This document shows positions 1 through 14,700 of a DNA stretch of 64,000 bases, one piece after another. Every line of letters begins with the position of its first letter. The first letter of the stretch is position 1. A program made the position numbers and the translations under genes. Location of the stretch: positions 1,629,501 to 1,693,500 of the forward strand of contig VCCP01000007.1 of NCBI GenBank assembly GCA_005765155.1, read 5' to 3'. The DNA is from Zelopaecilomyces penicillatus (Eukaryota; Ascomycota; Sordariomycetes; Hypocreales; Pseudodiploosporaceae). The notes below the pieces were generated by a model. The model saw only the letters and a program-made list of their open reading frames with translations. It made no database searches and had not been told where the DNA came from.

Positions 1-1723
<1,723 letters not shown>

Positions 1724-2648
1724 GCTTTACGGTGATTTTTCTTATGATACGATAACATGGGCCTTTGTATTTTAAAGATAACTCGTACATCTAAGCCGAC
1801 TGGCATGTCAGTCGAAAGGGGATTCGTCTCTTGGACGTCCCTTACGGTCTTGGAGTTGGTAGAAATAGTGCAGAGTTGAATCATAGAATCATATTCTTGA
1901 CATCATATACGACTAGTAGATAAAATGAAGCTGGGTGCTAGTATTGCCAGCCTCCAAAGCAAAGTCTGATGTATTAATGAAACTTGGTCAACCCAATAGG
2001 AATGTCCGAATCTAGACTTGGTCTGCTATAAAGGCTTATCCATATACCCAGGAGCACCTGACACATGGCAACCCACTTTGGTTAGCATACTCCAGCCAAG
2101 TCCTGACGATTTGAGTAGCTTCATGTGGTGTCCCCCAGATTTGATTAGTGACGGAGACTCAAGCTTGTTCTACTAGTACTATGACGTTCCATTCCTAGCC
2201 ATCTCAGGGGTAGTAAGAGTTGGAAGTATTAAATTGAATCACTGTCATTAGTCCCAAAGCCTCGGCAGAGTGATAGAGCTCTAACCTATTACTCCCAAAT
2301 CTTATTAACTCTTACCAGAAACCCTTCTTTGGTCCTTGCCAGGAGTAGCCTTTGTATATAGCTTCCCGTCGGATAAAACGGCCCTGAGCAAACAATTGTC
2401 AAATCAGGTTAATGTTACTTCAGTCTTGGATTATAGTAATCTAAATTGGGAGCTTCCTCTACAGTAGTTTAGTCATGGGCATCTTGTATGATGAAAAGCA
2501 GTTAGCCTCAACAGCAAACGTTGGCTTATGTACCCTGTATTCAGTGCGAAAGCTCGTGAAAATGCTTTCCAAGACTGGGAAAGATCTTTTACAGTTAGTA
2601 AGATATGAGAAGTATTATAATATAATAACTTTTGAGTGATGAAGCAAG
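1724..2648. other. Gene-free spacer after cdc48
   Basis: This stretch has no convincing coding frame. It should hold the cdc48 3' UTR and the upstream region of the small secreted-protein relic. The 3' part is AT-rich. I see no RNA gene or repeat in it. Confidence 0.6.
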
Positions 2649-2656
2649 TATAAAAA
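2649..2656 (+). promoter_or_regulatory. Probable TATA box (TATAAAAA)
   Basis: A perfect TATAAAAA lies 118 bp before the ATG at 2774. This spacing suits a fungal core promoter with a 5' leader of roughly 80-90 nt. The leader is A/C/T-rich and the ATG context is CAAAATGA. It suggests that the decayed secreted-protein gene downstream was, or still is, transcribed. Confidence 0.5.
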
Positions 2657-2773
2657 CATAGCTTTCCTCTGCATTTACAAGAAGAAAAAAAGCATCACAA
2701 TTCATCCAATACTTTTATTCAAACCCATTGTATCCAACACATCCAATTAATCTTTCAATCTTTCAATTTCAAA

Positions 2774-3047
2774 ATGAAGGTCTTCTTCACGGTTTTCTTC
2801 CTTGCATGCACTGCCACAGCCGCTGCTATTGCACCAGACACAGCAGGAAAGCCGCTAAACAACCGGGGAGACGTCTGCCGACCCGGAGAGGTAATGTTGT
2901 TAATGACCTAGGTAGATGTTGATACACTCTGCTAACGGCTCTCAGTTATGCTGAAACGCGTTTGGTCGCTATCTTCGTGCTGCGGCGGATACACACCGTT
3001 TGACTATGGTGGATTGTATTAGTTCTGGAGAATCTTGCGCCTACTAA
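2774..3047 (+). pseudogene. Small secreted cysteine protein, probably decayed
   Basis: The ATG at 2774 opens a clear signal peptide (MKVFFTVFFLACTATAAA) followed by a short polar segment reaching CRPGE. A well-formed intron follows at 2891-2945 (GTAATG, branch GCTAAC, CTCAG). Splicing it gives Leu-Cys and then TGA two codons into exon 2. Past that TGA the same frame stays open to 3047 and contains a further Cys pair (DCISSGESC); another frame carries SSCCGGY. The pattern fits a small cysteine-rich secreted (effector-like) gene broken by a nonsense change or a frameshift. A functional 41-residue peptide is the alternative. I do not recognise the family. Confidence 0.45.
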
Positions 3048-4020
3048 TGCGCTGATATGGTGACTATATATACATAAGTTTCCCAAGGAAGTTTACTCAA
3101 GATACCAGGTAGATTTAAAACAGAGAGTTACGAATACACTGCTACCTGCTTATCATGTTGAAACATTCTAGTCTAGATATATTTTGGAGGTTTCAATTGT
3201 CTGTCCACTTGCCTTTCCCAGTTGTTAACTTTGCTCCACGCTAAGTCAGTTATAATCCTCGTTATCCTAATTATGGGTGTGATTTGCTGGCCATTTGTCA
3301 CTAATTGGTGGGAGATGCGTTATGTGTACCTTGGTGTAGATGATGCCAATTGACTCCTCAAAATAACTTGAACAAACCTCACCATTGTCCTTACACCCCA
3401 GTAGATGCGTGATATAAAGGATACCTTGATGTAGGATTTACATTGACGACGCTTTCATTTCCATTGTATCACTTTTGCCTAGAATATTCAAGGCCAAGTA
3501 TTACTATTAGCACGTGTATATCTATCATATTTGAACCCATGATACCCTCCTTTTTCTATTCATGGTATGTACCTCCTCCTGGAAGAGATGGGCAGATACA
3601 CTTCGTAAGCCCTGTAGTCATCCCGGTTACTTCTTACATTGCTGATTCCATTCTTTCATGTTATAATCGTCATATGAAGCCCAGCCTAGCTACATAGACA
3701 CAGGGTATATACACGTAGCCATCGTGTGTCTCCTGATATTATGAGCCAGAACGCTCATACATATAGGCTGGATGTTCCCGCCGATGTTGCCTTGGAACGT
3801 TTTGTACAGTTTTGGTTGCCTTTACTGCAGCATAAGCCAAAAAGACAATCTGCCGAGAGTCGCCAGCTCCCTATCATATTCCTCCATATCTCTCCGCAAC
3901 TCTCAATCTCCGTGCCTATTGCTTGCTGTCTCTGTGTTTCTCTTTTCATACCTTCTTACAAGCCCCACCATCTCACCATTTCCCCCAACCTTTCCTTTGA
4001 TAAAGTGGAAGTGTGGGTAT
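3048..4020. other. Gene-free spacer
   Basis: I see no supported gene here; the open frames are short and lack family character. It lies between the secreted-protein relic and the 3' end of the reverse-strand gene that stops at 4021. Confidence 0.55.
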
Positions 4021-4650
4021 TTAGCTACTGCCAGACGGCTCAATCTCGCAGACAGCATCCAGGCATTCCCTCGTGATCTTCATTGCCTCTTCAACAACGG
4101 ACGTGGGCACAGCCAAGCTTAATTTTTCAGCCCCCACGGCCCCATTGACCCTTTTGCTATCTCCGTTTGTGGCTGCTTTGCCGTTAGTACCGCTAGCCGA
4201 ACTAGAGGAGGCATTGGAAGCAGCAGTCTGTTCGCGGACGTCATCGAGGACTTGATTGATGAGGGCGGGAAAAGTTGTGATTTCGCCTGAGCGCAGGAGG
4301 GCTAGGGCGTGGTTTTGGATGGCGGTTGGCCAATTTGTCGTGTTGGCGTTAAGAGCGTGGAGTAGGACTTCTTGGATTCTGACAGGGCAACTGTTAGATG
4401 ATTTGATCTGAATGTGGCATTCTTGGGTTGCAGAATAGTGATATGTTGGGACGCAAGTTAAGGTACGAGAAAGAAAGCAGCAAAGTTACTGCTCCCCCGG
4501 GAGAATGGGTGCAAATGCTTACTTTGTAACATGACCGTCTCTAAGCAGCACTGTGTTTACTTGCGATCGCAGATCCGGGTCCAGCGTGGCGGTTGTATGG
4601 TTGGCGGCAGAAGAGGGGACCTTGACAGGCGTAGAGGGCCTTTGAGCCAT
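4021..4650 (-). CDS. Conserved-looking 161-aa protein of unknown function
   Basis: Two exons on the reverse strand, 4650-4523 and 4378-4021, flank a 144-bp intron (GTAAGC..CAG). Splicing restores one frame of 161 residues. The N-terminal half is likely a compact helical domain (around residues 24-90: LDPDLRSQVNTVLLRDGHVTK, then IQEVLLHALNA and WPTAIQNHALALLRSG). A low-complexity Ser/Ala/Asn/Gly linker follows, then a last helix with VVEEAMKITRECLDAVCEIE. There is no signal peptide or membrane segment, so it is probably nuclear or cytosolic. The match of intron phase with a continuous, well-structured reading argues for a real gene. I do not recognise the family and assign no function. Confidence 0.75.
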
Positions 4651-5623
4651 CGTCGCGGTTTCGTGTGAACGAGAGAAGTCTTTTGCACGGGCAAAAGAGA
4701 GCGAGAGAGAGCAATTTTAGCTCCTAGTTGCTGAGCACCACGCAAGCAAGGCTGGCTTCGTTGCGTACGGGTGTATCGAACGAAGCGTTCTCGCTGTGAA
4801 TGCCTTCCGTCTATGTTTTTTTTATTCCGGATCGTCCAGCACAATGTCCACACCCAGATTTTGCCTTTTGGCGCGACGATTCTCATGTGATGACCCGCGT
4901 GAAGCTCCCTCTCCTCTTTGGCGTATTGTCCCAATTCCTCCTTCTTATTTCTTCCCTTTTTCGAGTTGTATCTTAAAATCCCCGAGGTTAGGCGCTTGTT
5001 GTCGTTTTGAAAGGTCAGGCAAAAAGGCGAAAAGAGAGGGAGGGAGATCTAAGCGCAAGACTCGAGGGAAGGCGAAAAAAGAAAAGAGTCGAGTGTTCCT
5101 GTTGTATTGCCCACCCTAAGGTTGGTGTCTGCGCGCGAGAGAGAGAGTTGGAGGTGGGATCGTTTGTAAGAGAAGTGCTGTAGCGAAGCTTGGCGAATTC
5201 TCGTGGAATGTATTGGCTGTTTGCTGGGGGAAGAGGCGCGAGAGGGCAAGACCGATGATGATGCCGGGCGGCGTGTTGAGGCGGGCGAGGCTGAGGCTGT
5301 TGATGAGGATATGGTGATTCTGGCAGCCACAAGGCTGAGTGGTGATGCAGGGGTCTAGGTGATGAGTTGCTACTGCTTACTGTCCGATGGACGATTACTC
5401 CTCCGTATGCTCTGTGTATTAATCATTATTACAGCGGACTTAATCTCCTACAGGTCCTCTCCAGGTCCCTAGCGGCCTCAAGTCTAGCAATCCAAGTGGG
5501 GGTGAGAAATCATATACGCGCGAACACTATATCTAAGCTATGGCCTACCCTAGAGCAGACGACTCGTCCAGTTAAGCCGATTACGGTCGAGGCCCACTCA
5601 ACAAATCTCATCCCGATGAACTG
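4651..5623. other. Upstream region of the 161-aa gene and spacer to the tRNA
   Basis: This should carry the promoter and 5' leader of the reverse-strand gene starting at 4650. It contains purine-rich runs (about 5020-5090) and a short GA repeat near 5138-5147. I see no supported coding sequence. Confidence 0.5.
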
Positions 5624-5732
5624 GCTTCCGTAGCTCAGTTGGTTAGAGCTTCGTACTAATACTCGGAATCGGTCTCCTTCGATTCGAGCATTGGTAATGC
5701 GAAGGCCGCAGGTTCAAGCCCTGCCGGGAGCA
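5624..5732 (+). tRNA. tRNA-Ile (anticodon AAU) with intron
   Basis: A full cloverleaf can be drawn. The acceptor stem GCTTCCG pairs with CGGGAGC, with A73 as discriminator. The D arm is GCTC..GAGC. The anticodon stem TCGTA pairs with TGCGA around loop C-T-AAT-A-A, and the T arm is GCAGG-TTCAAGC-CCTGC. The anticodon AAT is at 5658-5660. A 35-nt intron (5662-5696) sits one base 3' of the anticodon, the canonical place for nuclear tRNA introns. A box (TAGCTCAGTTGG) and B box (GGTTCAAGCC) promoter elements are present. Confidence 0.95.
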
Positions 5733-5781
5733 AATGCTCACAAGCTGCCATTCATCGGGCGGGGTTTCTCTATTTATGTGG

Positions 5782-5789
5782 TTTTTTTT
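5782..5789 (+). terminator. Pol III terminator (T8)
   Basis: A run of eight T on the coding strand, 50 bp after the tRNA-Ile 3' end, is the first strong oligo-T run downstream and the likely RNA polymerase III stop. Confidence 0.6.
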
Positions 5790-8700
5790 GTTTGAATCTT
5801 TATCTCCTGTGAGTAGTAGCTTACATCCTTTCGTGGAGGAAGGGGAAATTTTGAGTTTGCATGATGCTGTAGCAGGATATATGTGTAGGTGATATCAACA
5901 GGGACCAGAGTAGGATCTTGGGCGGAAGCTTTGAGCATGACCTCGTGCGTCAAATATGATTCCGATCTGACGTTTTATCTCAGCACAATGACAACGCATG
6001 GGCAGACCAAGCCCAAGTCAAACTCGTAGCCAGGTAGGTATTCTTGAGATGAAACATGTAAAGTAAGAAAGTCCACTTCGAGATTAAGACTGTGAGTCTT
6101 CATCGATGATAGTGTGGGGGATAATAAACGGGAATCAAATCCAGAAAGCGGCCGCATTCTACAGGGATCTTAGCAATTGGAATCCTTTAGTTATCAGCTC
6201 TGATCACTAACCTAGATTCATATTTGCTATAATCACCCATGTCGAAACCTCTCGATGCTCCATGTGTGTGAGCTATTACCAGGAGAGTTTGTAATATTGT
6301 ATTGATGCTACCCAGCCATGGAGGACAAGAGAATGCTATGTCACTTGTGATCAGAGTGACAAAATAACCATGGACAGGGGAGATATGTCATAAAGAAAAT
6401 AAGGTTATAGAACTAGGAGTGAAGAAGAAGAAGATGCACAACAGTATGTGGAATATCGGTAGGGTTGCGTTGTCTTTCATGCGTGAATCCTCTCTTGATT
6501 GAGCGAATGCTGCATTTGTGCGGCATGATTCCAGCTATACAGGGGCTACGGATCAAAGTAACAAGATTTCCATCTCGTAATGTGTTATAATCTGCAGCGG
6601 TTGGATATTTGACAATAAAAAGGCAGGGCATTACGTAGCATAGGCACAACGAAACTAACCTCATAACTTGGATCTGCCCATGCTACATCCGAAGCGCATG
6701 ATTTTTCTCGGTGTATTTGGTCTTGCTGTATTTTTGGATCCTCCATATGCATCAAGATAATAAAGAGGCACCGCCAACCGCGAGCTCAAACACACGAGGT
6801 TTGATAGAAGTTCACCATTGGCTTTCCCAAGCATGTGTTTGTTTCAAAGTGAGGGGCACTAGCAGCCATCAATTAAAACAAACTCCCAGCGGCCACGCGG
6901 CCCGAACCGTCGTTCCATTGAAACAATGGCCCAGGGGAGAAGCTTCAGGGTATATTACTTCACTCAACTCTTCGTGCTCTGTACCAATGAATTACACGAT
7001 TTCTGGAGTTCCAGGGCACACTGTGCCACTAGGAATCACGCACCGACAAGGGAGTTCCTCCCCAACGGACCAGAGAAATCAAGCGATCAGAGAAAGGAGA
7101 AGAAGAAGAGAGGGGGGGAGGGGTTTCGTGGCCCGAGAAGAGGCCTGATCCTGGCAACTGGCTAGATATGCAAGCCGGATATTGTAGGTTGTTGTGTCTG
7201 GCACCCCATTGTTGGCGCTTTGGTTCCTCATCTCAGGCATTGCGCAGCTATCACATGGGCCGGTGTAGCCGTGCGGGCTTTAGCGAGATCATAGACTATA
7301 CTTCCTTCGTGGCTTGCTGAATAAACTGTTTGACCAGGGAGGGAAGGGGGGCGCAGAGAGGGGAGCAAGTGAATTGGAGACTGAAGGTGCTCAGAGAATT
7401 GTTGCTTTTGATTTAGCAACAAGTGTTTACTTGTGCTGGGTTCATTATTGTTACTAGTTTCACGAAAGGACTGTCCTGGCACCCAGGCAAGCCAAGGGAA
7501 GAGAGAATGGGTGATAGATGTACTCCATGCAAAGTACATCGACCGCCATTAACATATTTGTCACAATGGTCCGGCAGAACAACAACGCCACCTCTCGGAA
7601 ACTAAATAGAGGCACCAGGGGAGCAGGCGGACGAAGCAAAGAAAGGAACGTAACAAAAATGATGCACCAACTTGCTCGGGGTACAATCAGCGTGCTAATC
7701 GATGTATCTGTTCATGGGGCAAATCACTCCTCACCGACCTAGTACGATCCGCACCCGGCCGGTGTTACGTGTAATAAGTTAATTACAACAATGCTGACCG
7801 CCCTTGTGCCAACAAGATGTAAGTGCTGTTGCCCGGATATTAGTCCCGACAAACATCCCCTCAAACCCGTTGGTGCCGCCGCCCCATGGGGAAAAAAAGC
7901 GTTGGTGGGGGTCGAAAATGATGAGAGATAACAACTGCATTAAAGGAACATGGAGTCACATTGTGTGACTTGGAACAGACGGCTGGTGGAATGTTCGGCC
8001 GGGGCATAATAACAATACTGGTGGACATGGATTTGTGAAATCGCTAGAAAATCCTGGTCAGCCAACAGGGTTTGTAATCTTGACGTTGTGTGTGAAATGC
8101 TTAACACAACATGAGTCAAAAGACACCAACGCGAGACAGCGTCTACTAATGCAATGCTGGTTTGCGCCTATCCCCTCATATATGTATGTACCAAACCGAC
8201 ATGCGTGTCGGAGGTGGTACTCCGTGATCACCGGGAATCCGGATCCAACCCCGCTGGCAAATCCGCCCACGTTCGGTCACTTGTTGGACGCCGGAAGAGG
8301 CTTGATACCTGTCTGTCTCATCGGACCGCGATCTGGATACACGCATGCGGTAGGGTGCACGCAGCCAAGGTTCCACGAAACACGACTTATCCGAGCAGGG
8401 ATTTTTTCCTTTTGAAAAGCTTCCTCCATGTATAGTATTTGAAAAACATTAGGGATTCCACAGTAGGCCGGTTTCTGGTTGGACGGGAATGAGAGGAGAG
8501 AGACAAGAGAGATGTGAGGGTGTTGGACAGATACGTGGCATACTTGGGGGTTGGAAAAAGCATAACCTCACATCAGCCTCCCTCAGCTGTGCAAGATAGA
8601 CAAATCAGTAGGCGATCAACGACGAGCCTTGACTCGGAGGATACATGTTGAATCTTGGGTCATTGAGCCGTGGCCGCCGAATGAAGTACAGTTGGTCATT

Positions 8701-11700
8701 ATTTTGCAGGTTGATTTTAGATTTGCAGCCCCTCCCCCGGGCGGCGCCAGATTGAGTGAGACCACAGCAGCACGATCTGTCCAGGAGCTATTTGTTTCCA
8801 CTCTGTGTTCGTTGTCGATTCAGGATGCCGCGTTTGGTGTTACAAGGCGATTCTGCAATATATTGATACTTGCCTATGAGGCGCCACAACATTTTCCATG
8901 AGTTGAACTCGCCTGGTGCAACCAAGCACCCCCGATGTTGTGGGACAATGTGTCGGCATGGAGCATGTGCGGATGAAAAGCGCTGACTAACTAACTCTAT
9001 GACTGAGGGAACCGATGTCTGGCACTTTTTGGCAGCAATGCAAGGAAAAGTTGAAGTAGAAAGCAAGGAGTCGTTGCTGTTGCAAAATCTAGATGTGCAG
9101 ATGGAACCTGTGCAGAGTGTACTGGAGTAGAAACTTGTGCTGCAAAAATATCGAAAAACATCAAAGCAACCCAACAGCACTCCTGTTCCACAGATGCGGG
9201 GCAGAAGCCGATGGCGGGGTTCGCAGGCATTCGAGGATGGATGCTTGTGCTCCTAGGAAGGTCCAGAAGCTTCATGCAGATGTGACGTTGATGTTTGATC
9301 CCCGACGGTTGAACGGTTAATTACACGGTCATTTGACCAAACCCAGGCTGACGTGGTCAAGAAGAGTGAGGGATTTTCCAGGACTGTCGTCTGATTACAG
9401 TACAACAAGAATAGGAAATTTCTGCGGTTGAGGGCGGTGAGGGCGAGAAGGAGCATAAGGGAGAAACGGGTGAGTTAGACCACACCGATTGGCTCGTGTG
9501 AGCACGACGCTATAGGATGAATTGAAAGTTGTAAGCCGAGAAACGAAGCTTGACCCCCAGTATTCGTAGGTAATTAACTTAAAAATAACGTTAGTGATGA
9601 CGGACCAAGCCCCGCGGGTCGGGACGAGGTTTGGCAGCGACTTCGGCGCCAATCGCCACGTTGCTCAGATCAGGGCCAAGGCGTATGACGCCAAATGTTG
9701 TGTTGGCAGCACAGGCATCAGGAGGAAGAAGGGGGTAATTAAGGCGGCATCGTCGTGTTAGCCAGACAGGGGGGTCTGTAGTTGAGAGGTTGAAACACGG
9801 CAGACCGACGATGATCGGCACCATGACTGGATGGCCCTGTGTGCCTGGCTGGGTTGAATGATGCCCAAAGCACCAGAGGCGGTGACGAAAGGAACACGAC
9901 ACTGATTGATTAATTGTTTTGATGAAAGAGTAAATGACGGGTTTCGCTGTCAGAGGTTAGGCGGTTGGCGAGACAAATTCTACTCGTATTCTCTTTCCTA
10001 TCCAGCTTGGAGCCTGGTCATCTAGGTGTGGTGGTTTGCATGTGCAATGTATGCTATTATAATTGAGAGAAGGCGGCCTTCACCACCACCCGCAGGATGC
10101 TAATACTAACGGTTGGAGCGATTGCTGGATGGACCAATTGACCAGCAGCGCGGCACAGCGGAGCGGACGGGAGCTTGCGCGGACCCTTCCGTTGGTGCCG
10201 GACCCAGGGCGATGTGTGCCATTGGAGGAAGTTTCGGAGTTCGTACTCGCCACCAAATGCGTTCGTTCTATTGCAATTCTCGAGATTGCCGTGCGCTGTT
10301 TTTTAATTGTATCTCGAGCTTGTTTGATACTGCTCAAGTGCAGACTAATTCGTAGCCTGCCTTCTCAGTTTCCTCACCCATGTCGTCGCCCAGATTAATG
10401 CCACGATCCTGGCTCGTGTTTATGTTGCACCCGTCACTTTGTCACCAACAATAACGAAAACGTCATCACTTCCCAGTCAGGAACCCTGAAGGGAGAGGGG
10501 GGGGGGGGGGGGGGGGGGGTGGATGGGATCCTAGACCATGAGCAGGAGCATGGAGCCCCGGCAGCTCAATGAGACTGTCTGGGGCCCCCGGACGAGTGCT
10601 CATGTGCTTGATGGTCATGTGCGATAGCTTCAATGAATTGTTAACCTCATATTTTGGTATCTGTTTTATGAATTGGTTTGCCGAGTATTTGCAAAGAAAA
10701 CAGCTAACAGGAGAGGCAACTCATGGCGGCCCCCCTTACATATCCGTGGTCTAATCGTAGTGGAGGTCGGGATTCCCCGAAGGTCCTTTGAACTACCATA
10801 GCTTTGCTAATATCCGACTGGCTGTTGACTAAATGCTGTATTAGAAGTAGTATCAAAAGAAGAAAAAAAGAAATTTGATAACCAGGAACGGAAGGCGGGC
10901 AGACCAATTGGCGGTCATGCCCGGTTGGCATATGTCGCCTTCTCCGCCAGTCCGTGTCTCCCGCCATCTGTTGAGCGGTCAGCGGATGCAGCACCACTCA
11001 TAGGTGCAGAGGACTCTATTCTTATGACTTGCCAGAAATGAGATATCTGGCTCGGACGGAGTCTAAATCCAGATAGGCAAGAAACAGCATGTACTGCATC
11101 GGACGCGGCTGTTGGGCGGAAGAATGACAAAGGCACACGAGTGAATTGGGCCAATGAACAGGCAGTCCAGAACAGATCGGGCCAGACACTCGTGGCAGCC
11201 CTGCTCCAGAACAGCCTGGTATGTACCATAGTACCTTGTATGCATTGTAGTACTTCGTACCCAAGTCTTTGCTTTCTGGTGAGTGAGGCGGCCATGATAT
11301 ATTAGCCAATGCGAAAAAATGCACTTTGTACCAGGGATGCAATGCCGGGGGTTCTGCAGCAGCAACATGCAGACACTCTCCCCATCCGAGCATCGTGGCC
11401 ATCCTGTCTAGGCTCTAGCTACCTGGCGCCACCTGTAGTAGCATTAGCAGGTGTGCCTGTTCTGGGGGCGTTGTCCATGCAAGCACGAAATAGGTATGCA
11501 TACATGGTTCCTACAATTCGCAGAGCCAGCTTAGCTGTTCCCATAGGTGCCTTAACTTCGGATTTAGTAGGCGGGCGCTGATAATCGATGCCACATGTTA
11601 GCTTTTGAAGAGCCTAGGCGTTGGGCGTTGGCGGTGAATGATGACGGTCGTGGACGTCTCGCCTAGCTATGTTGTTGGTTCCCACGAAATGGTGTGGCTC

Positions 11701-14700
11701 GCATATGGTTGGATATTTGGGCAGTTTAGACATGGGTTCTAGGTGGGCAATATAATTCAATGCCGAGGGGTTCGACGGGATGGATGTGAATGGATTTTGG
11801 GTGGAAGGATTTTGGTGGGATGGTGAGAGGGGGGAGGAGGGCGGGTGGACATGGCGTTGTCGGTGAATAAAAAAACAAAGCCACTGTACGAGTACGTACA
11901 CGCTACACCTTGTAACACCGCAGTTCAACACTATTGCAGTACACACACACACGCACACGTATAGGCCTAGCAAATGTGAAAAATGACACTCATGGGAGTA
12001 GCTAGGTACTATTAAATGGCTAATGGGCAACGAGAACCTACACTTGGTGAACAGTAGAATGCAACAATTCAATGAGAATATTAACCGCACATGCATATAT
12101 GTACCAATGTTCAAGCAACAACACAGGCTGTACTTGCATGTAAATGTCTTTGCTCAAAGGCAATGCAAAACCCTGTATTCTGATTACCCCATAAAATGCG
12201 CAAACGCTGCATATGTATGTATGTCTTTCTCTGGCAAAACATCTTCATACTACACCTAGAGCAAATAAGAGCCTGGAATCCACAAATAGCCCGCCGTCAG
12301 CAGCAAACGACGAGCTGCTTCATCCCGTGCATTGCCAGTGGTGGTAATGTTTGAGACTGTGACGTGGACGTTGTCTCTTCTCTCGAACAGTTCTGGGGAC
12401 CTGCAGTAGAGAGAAAGAATATTTCAATCCAAGACCTACATAAGCTAGATACTGTACATTTACGCACTACATCAAGCTTGGTGCTTGGAGGAAAGCCTAT
12501 CCGATAGAAGCAGAGCTGCTCTAAGGCAGGTTAGGTATTGTAAGTGTGCTGTAGTTGGGATAGAATGGGGGCGGAATCGACGTCGATTGACCGGTCCATC
12601 AAAGACAAGTTGCTAGCCAAGCCTGGCCAAGCCGCAACTGGCAGTCTCCTGCATTGAGCTTCGGGGCGGTTTGGACGGCTTGGATGGCCGCCCACCCACC
12701 CATTCCGCGATGACCTGATGATGGACGTTGCAATTTAGTGTGTTTACTGCATTCAGTGTGCCGAAGGTGTGCAAGTGTGCTGAGTGATGCTCACAATGCT
12801 TAGCGTACAAAACCTGAATGGGTGGCGGATGGTGGATGGTGGATGGATGGCTGTCTGGGAGGTCCCCTATTGCTTGTGGCCAACAGGAGGCACACTCACC
12901 ACACCACCCTTTGCAGCACCTGACGCACCACTGCAGTTGTGGACTGGAGTCTTCGAAGGTGTCGGGGACAGAAATCATTGATGGATGGGTGTACAGGGGC
13001 TGTTGACTGACCACCACGCCAGTGCTGGTAGAAAAACAATTTCTTGTATTCATGGATGCATCAATTCAATGCAGTGATATCCAAGTTAGCTCCTTTCTAA
13101 TAATACCGCAAATACAAAACGTCCAAAATGACGTTGGGCCACCTGTTTGGTACACAAACGTACCCATAGTGGTGTACTCCGTACAGTGAATGTAAGTACT
13201 GTCTGGTATGCGGCGGCTGGTGGAAAAGCATGTACCTGTACCTGTAAGGCACGTAGTAGCAGTAGCGCCAAATTCTTCCAGCTTCCTGGGTCAAGTTTGG
13301 AATTGCTTCCAAAATCTACACCAGAACTCGCCCTGCATCCGGAGCGGGACTGCATCGGCAGCATCGCAAGTGGGTGCGTGGTCGAACGAAACACTGCACT
13401 TGGCATCCCTACCTTTGAAACAGAAGGGAAGGGAGAAGATCCAGAAACGAAGAGACCTTGATCTCGATTCAATGCAGTATGGGGGGAGCCGCGTTTACTG
13501 GGTTGTGCAGCTGTTTATATCCGCTTGTCGACCACTTCGGTGTGCATTATACAACTTGTTTCAAACACCCAGCAGGCAAAGCACGCACAGTTAGAAGACA
13601 ACTCCTGGGTGCATTGAGGCTTGTATCAGACGGCCGCAGTGCCACCACTCTTCTAGCTATCTGCAACACAGTGCCTCGACGACTGGGTGATGACTGGCGA
13701 TGCATGCTGGTGACGACGGGTGATGGGACAATGGTGGCTAGCCGTCTGATGCTAACTTGTCCCCGCCCCGATAAACCGTCGCTTACTTTGGAGGCTATTG
13801 CCAAGTATTCCCCAGAACGCAACCGCCATCGTGGCCAGCCGCATTCCGAAGGGTGCGTGCAATGTCTCATTCGATTCATGTTGGCGGGCGGTCCTTGTGA
13901 GCACTGAAGACCCTTATCCTAGTGAGGGCCCTGGAGAGAGGGCCCTTGTGAGCAGCAACAAGCTTTGCGCCAGTGCTGCTTAGATCGCGGGGAAGAGGCA
14001 GCCGTAGGCTTGTCAGACGTATGGCTGTGCCGAAATTGGCACAGTCACCTCACCTGATGCTGGTGGTCACAGCTGGTTGCATCTATCCGTGGTATTGATT
14101 TCTTCAAGCTCCGTGCGGCCTCTCACTGCTTGCCCGAGCCGTCATTGACCGCGCCTGTTGATCGTTACTGCATCGTGGATTCGTGTAGGTCCGGTGCTAG
14201 TGGCAACGAGTCCTCCCCCATCTGAATAACACTCCGCTGGCCGATCAGAATGCGAAATGCGGATGGGATGCTGTGCTGTATGTAGAACATAGGAGTCCTG
14301 AAGAAGCCGAGCCCCGCGGGTCAGAGGCAAAAATAATGAGTGGATGCAGATGCGAGAATTTTAAAGAGTCATCGGCGGCTTGTGGGTTATCCACACAGCA
14401 AACAGCATAGCCACAGACCAGGAGGAGATGGGAAACAACAGAGGCATGGAAAACGACGGGTGCCACGAATGGGTGGCAGATCAAAGCTGCATTACGCAGA
14501 CGTTACGCTACCCTTTGAGTCCCACCATGGTTGATCACGGACAACCAGGCGGCTGGGACGGTGTTCTGCTTCGCCCCCCGTCACGAGGCCGCCGAACAAG
14601 CGGCAACACCAGCAAGGCTGGCAGTGCCGCGCCTGGGCATGGGCGAGACGGATGCCGAGGACAACTTATTGGCGAAGAGCCGCGTGTTTGTGGTCGTATG

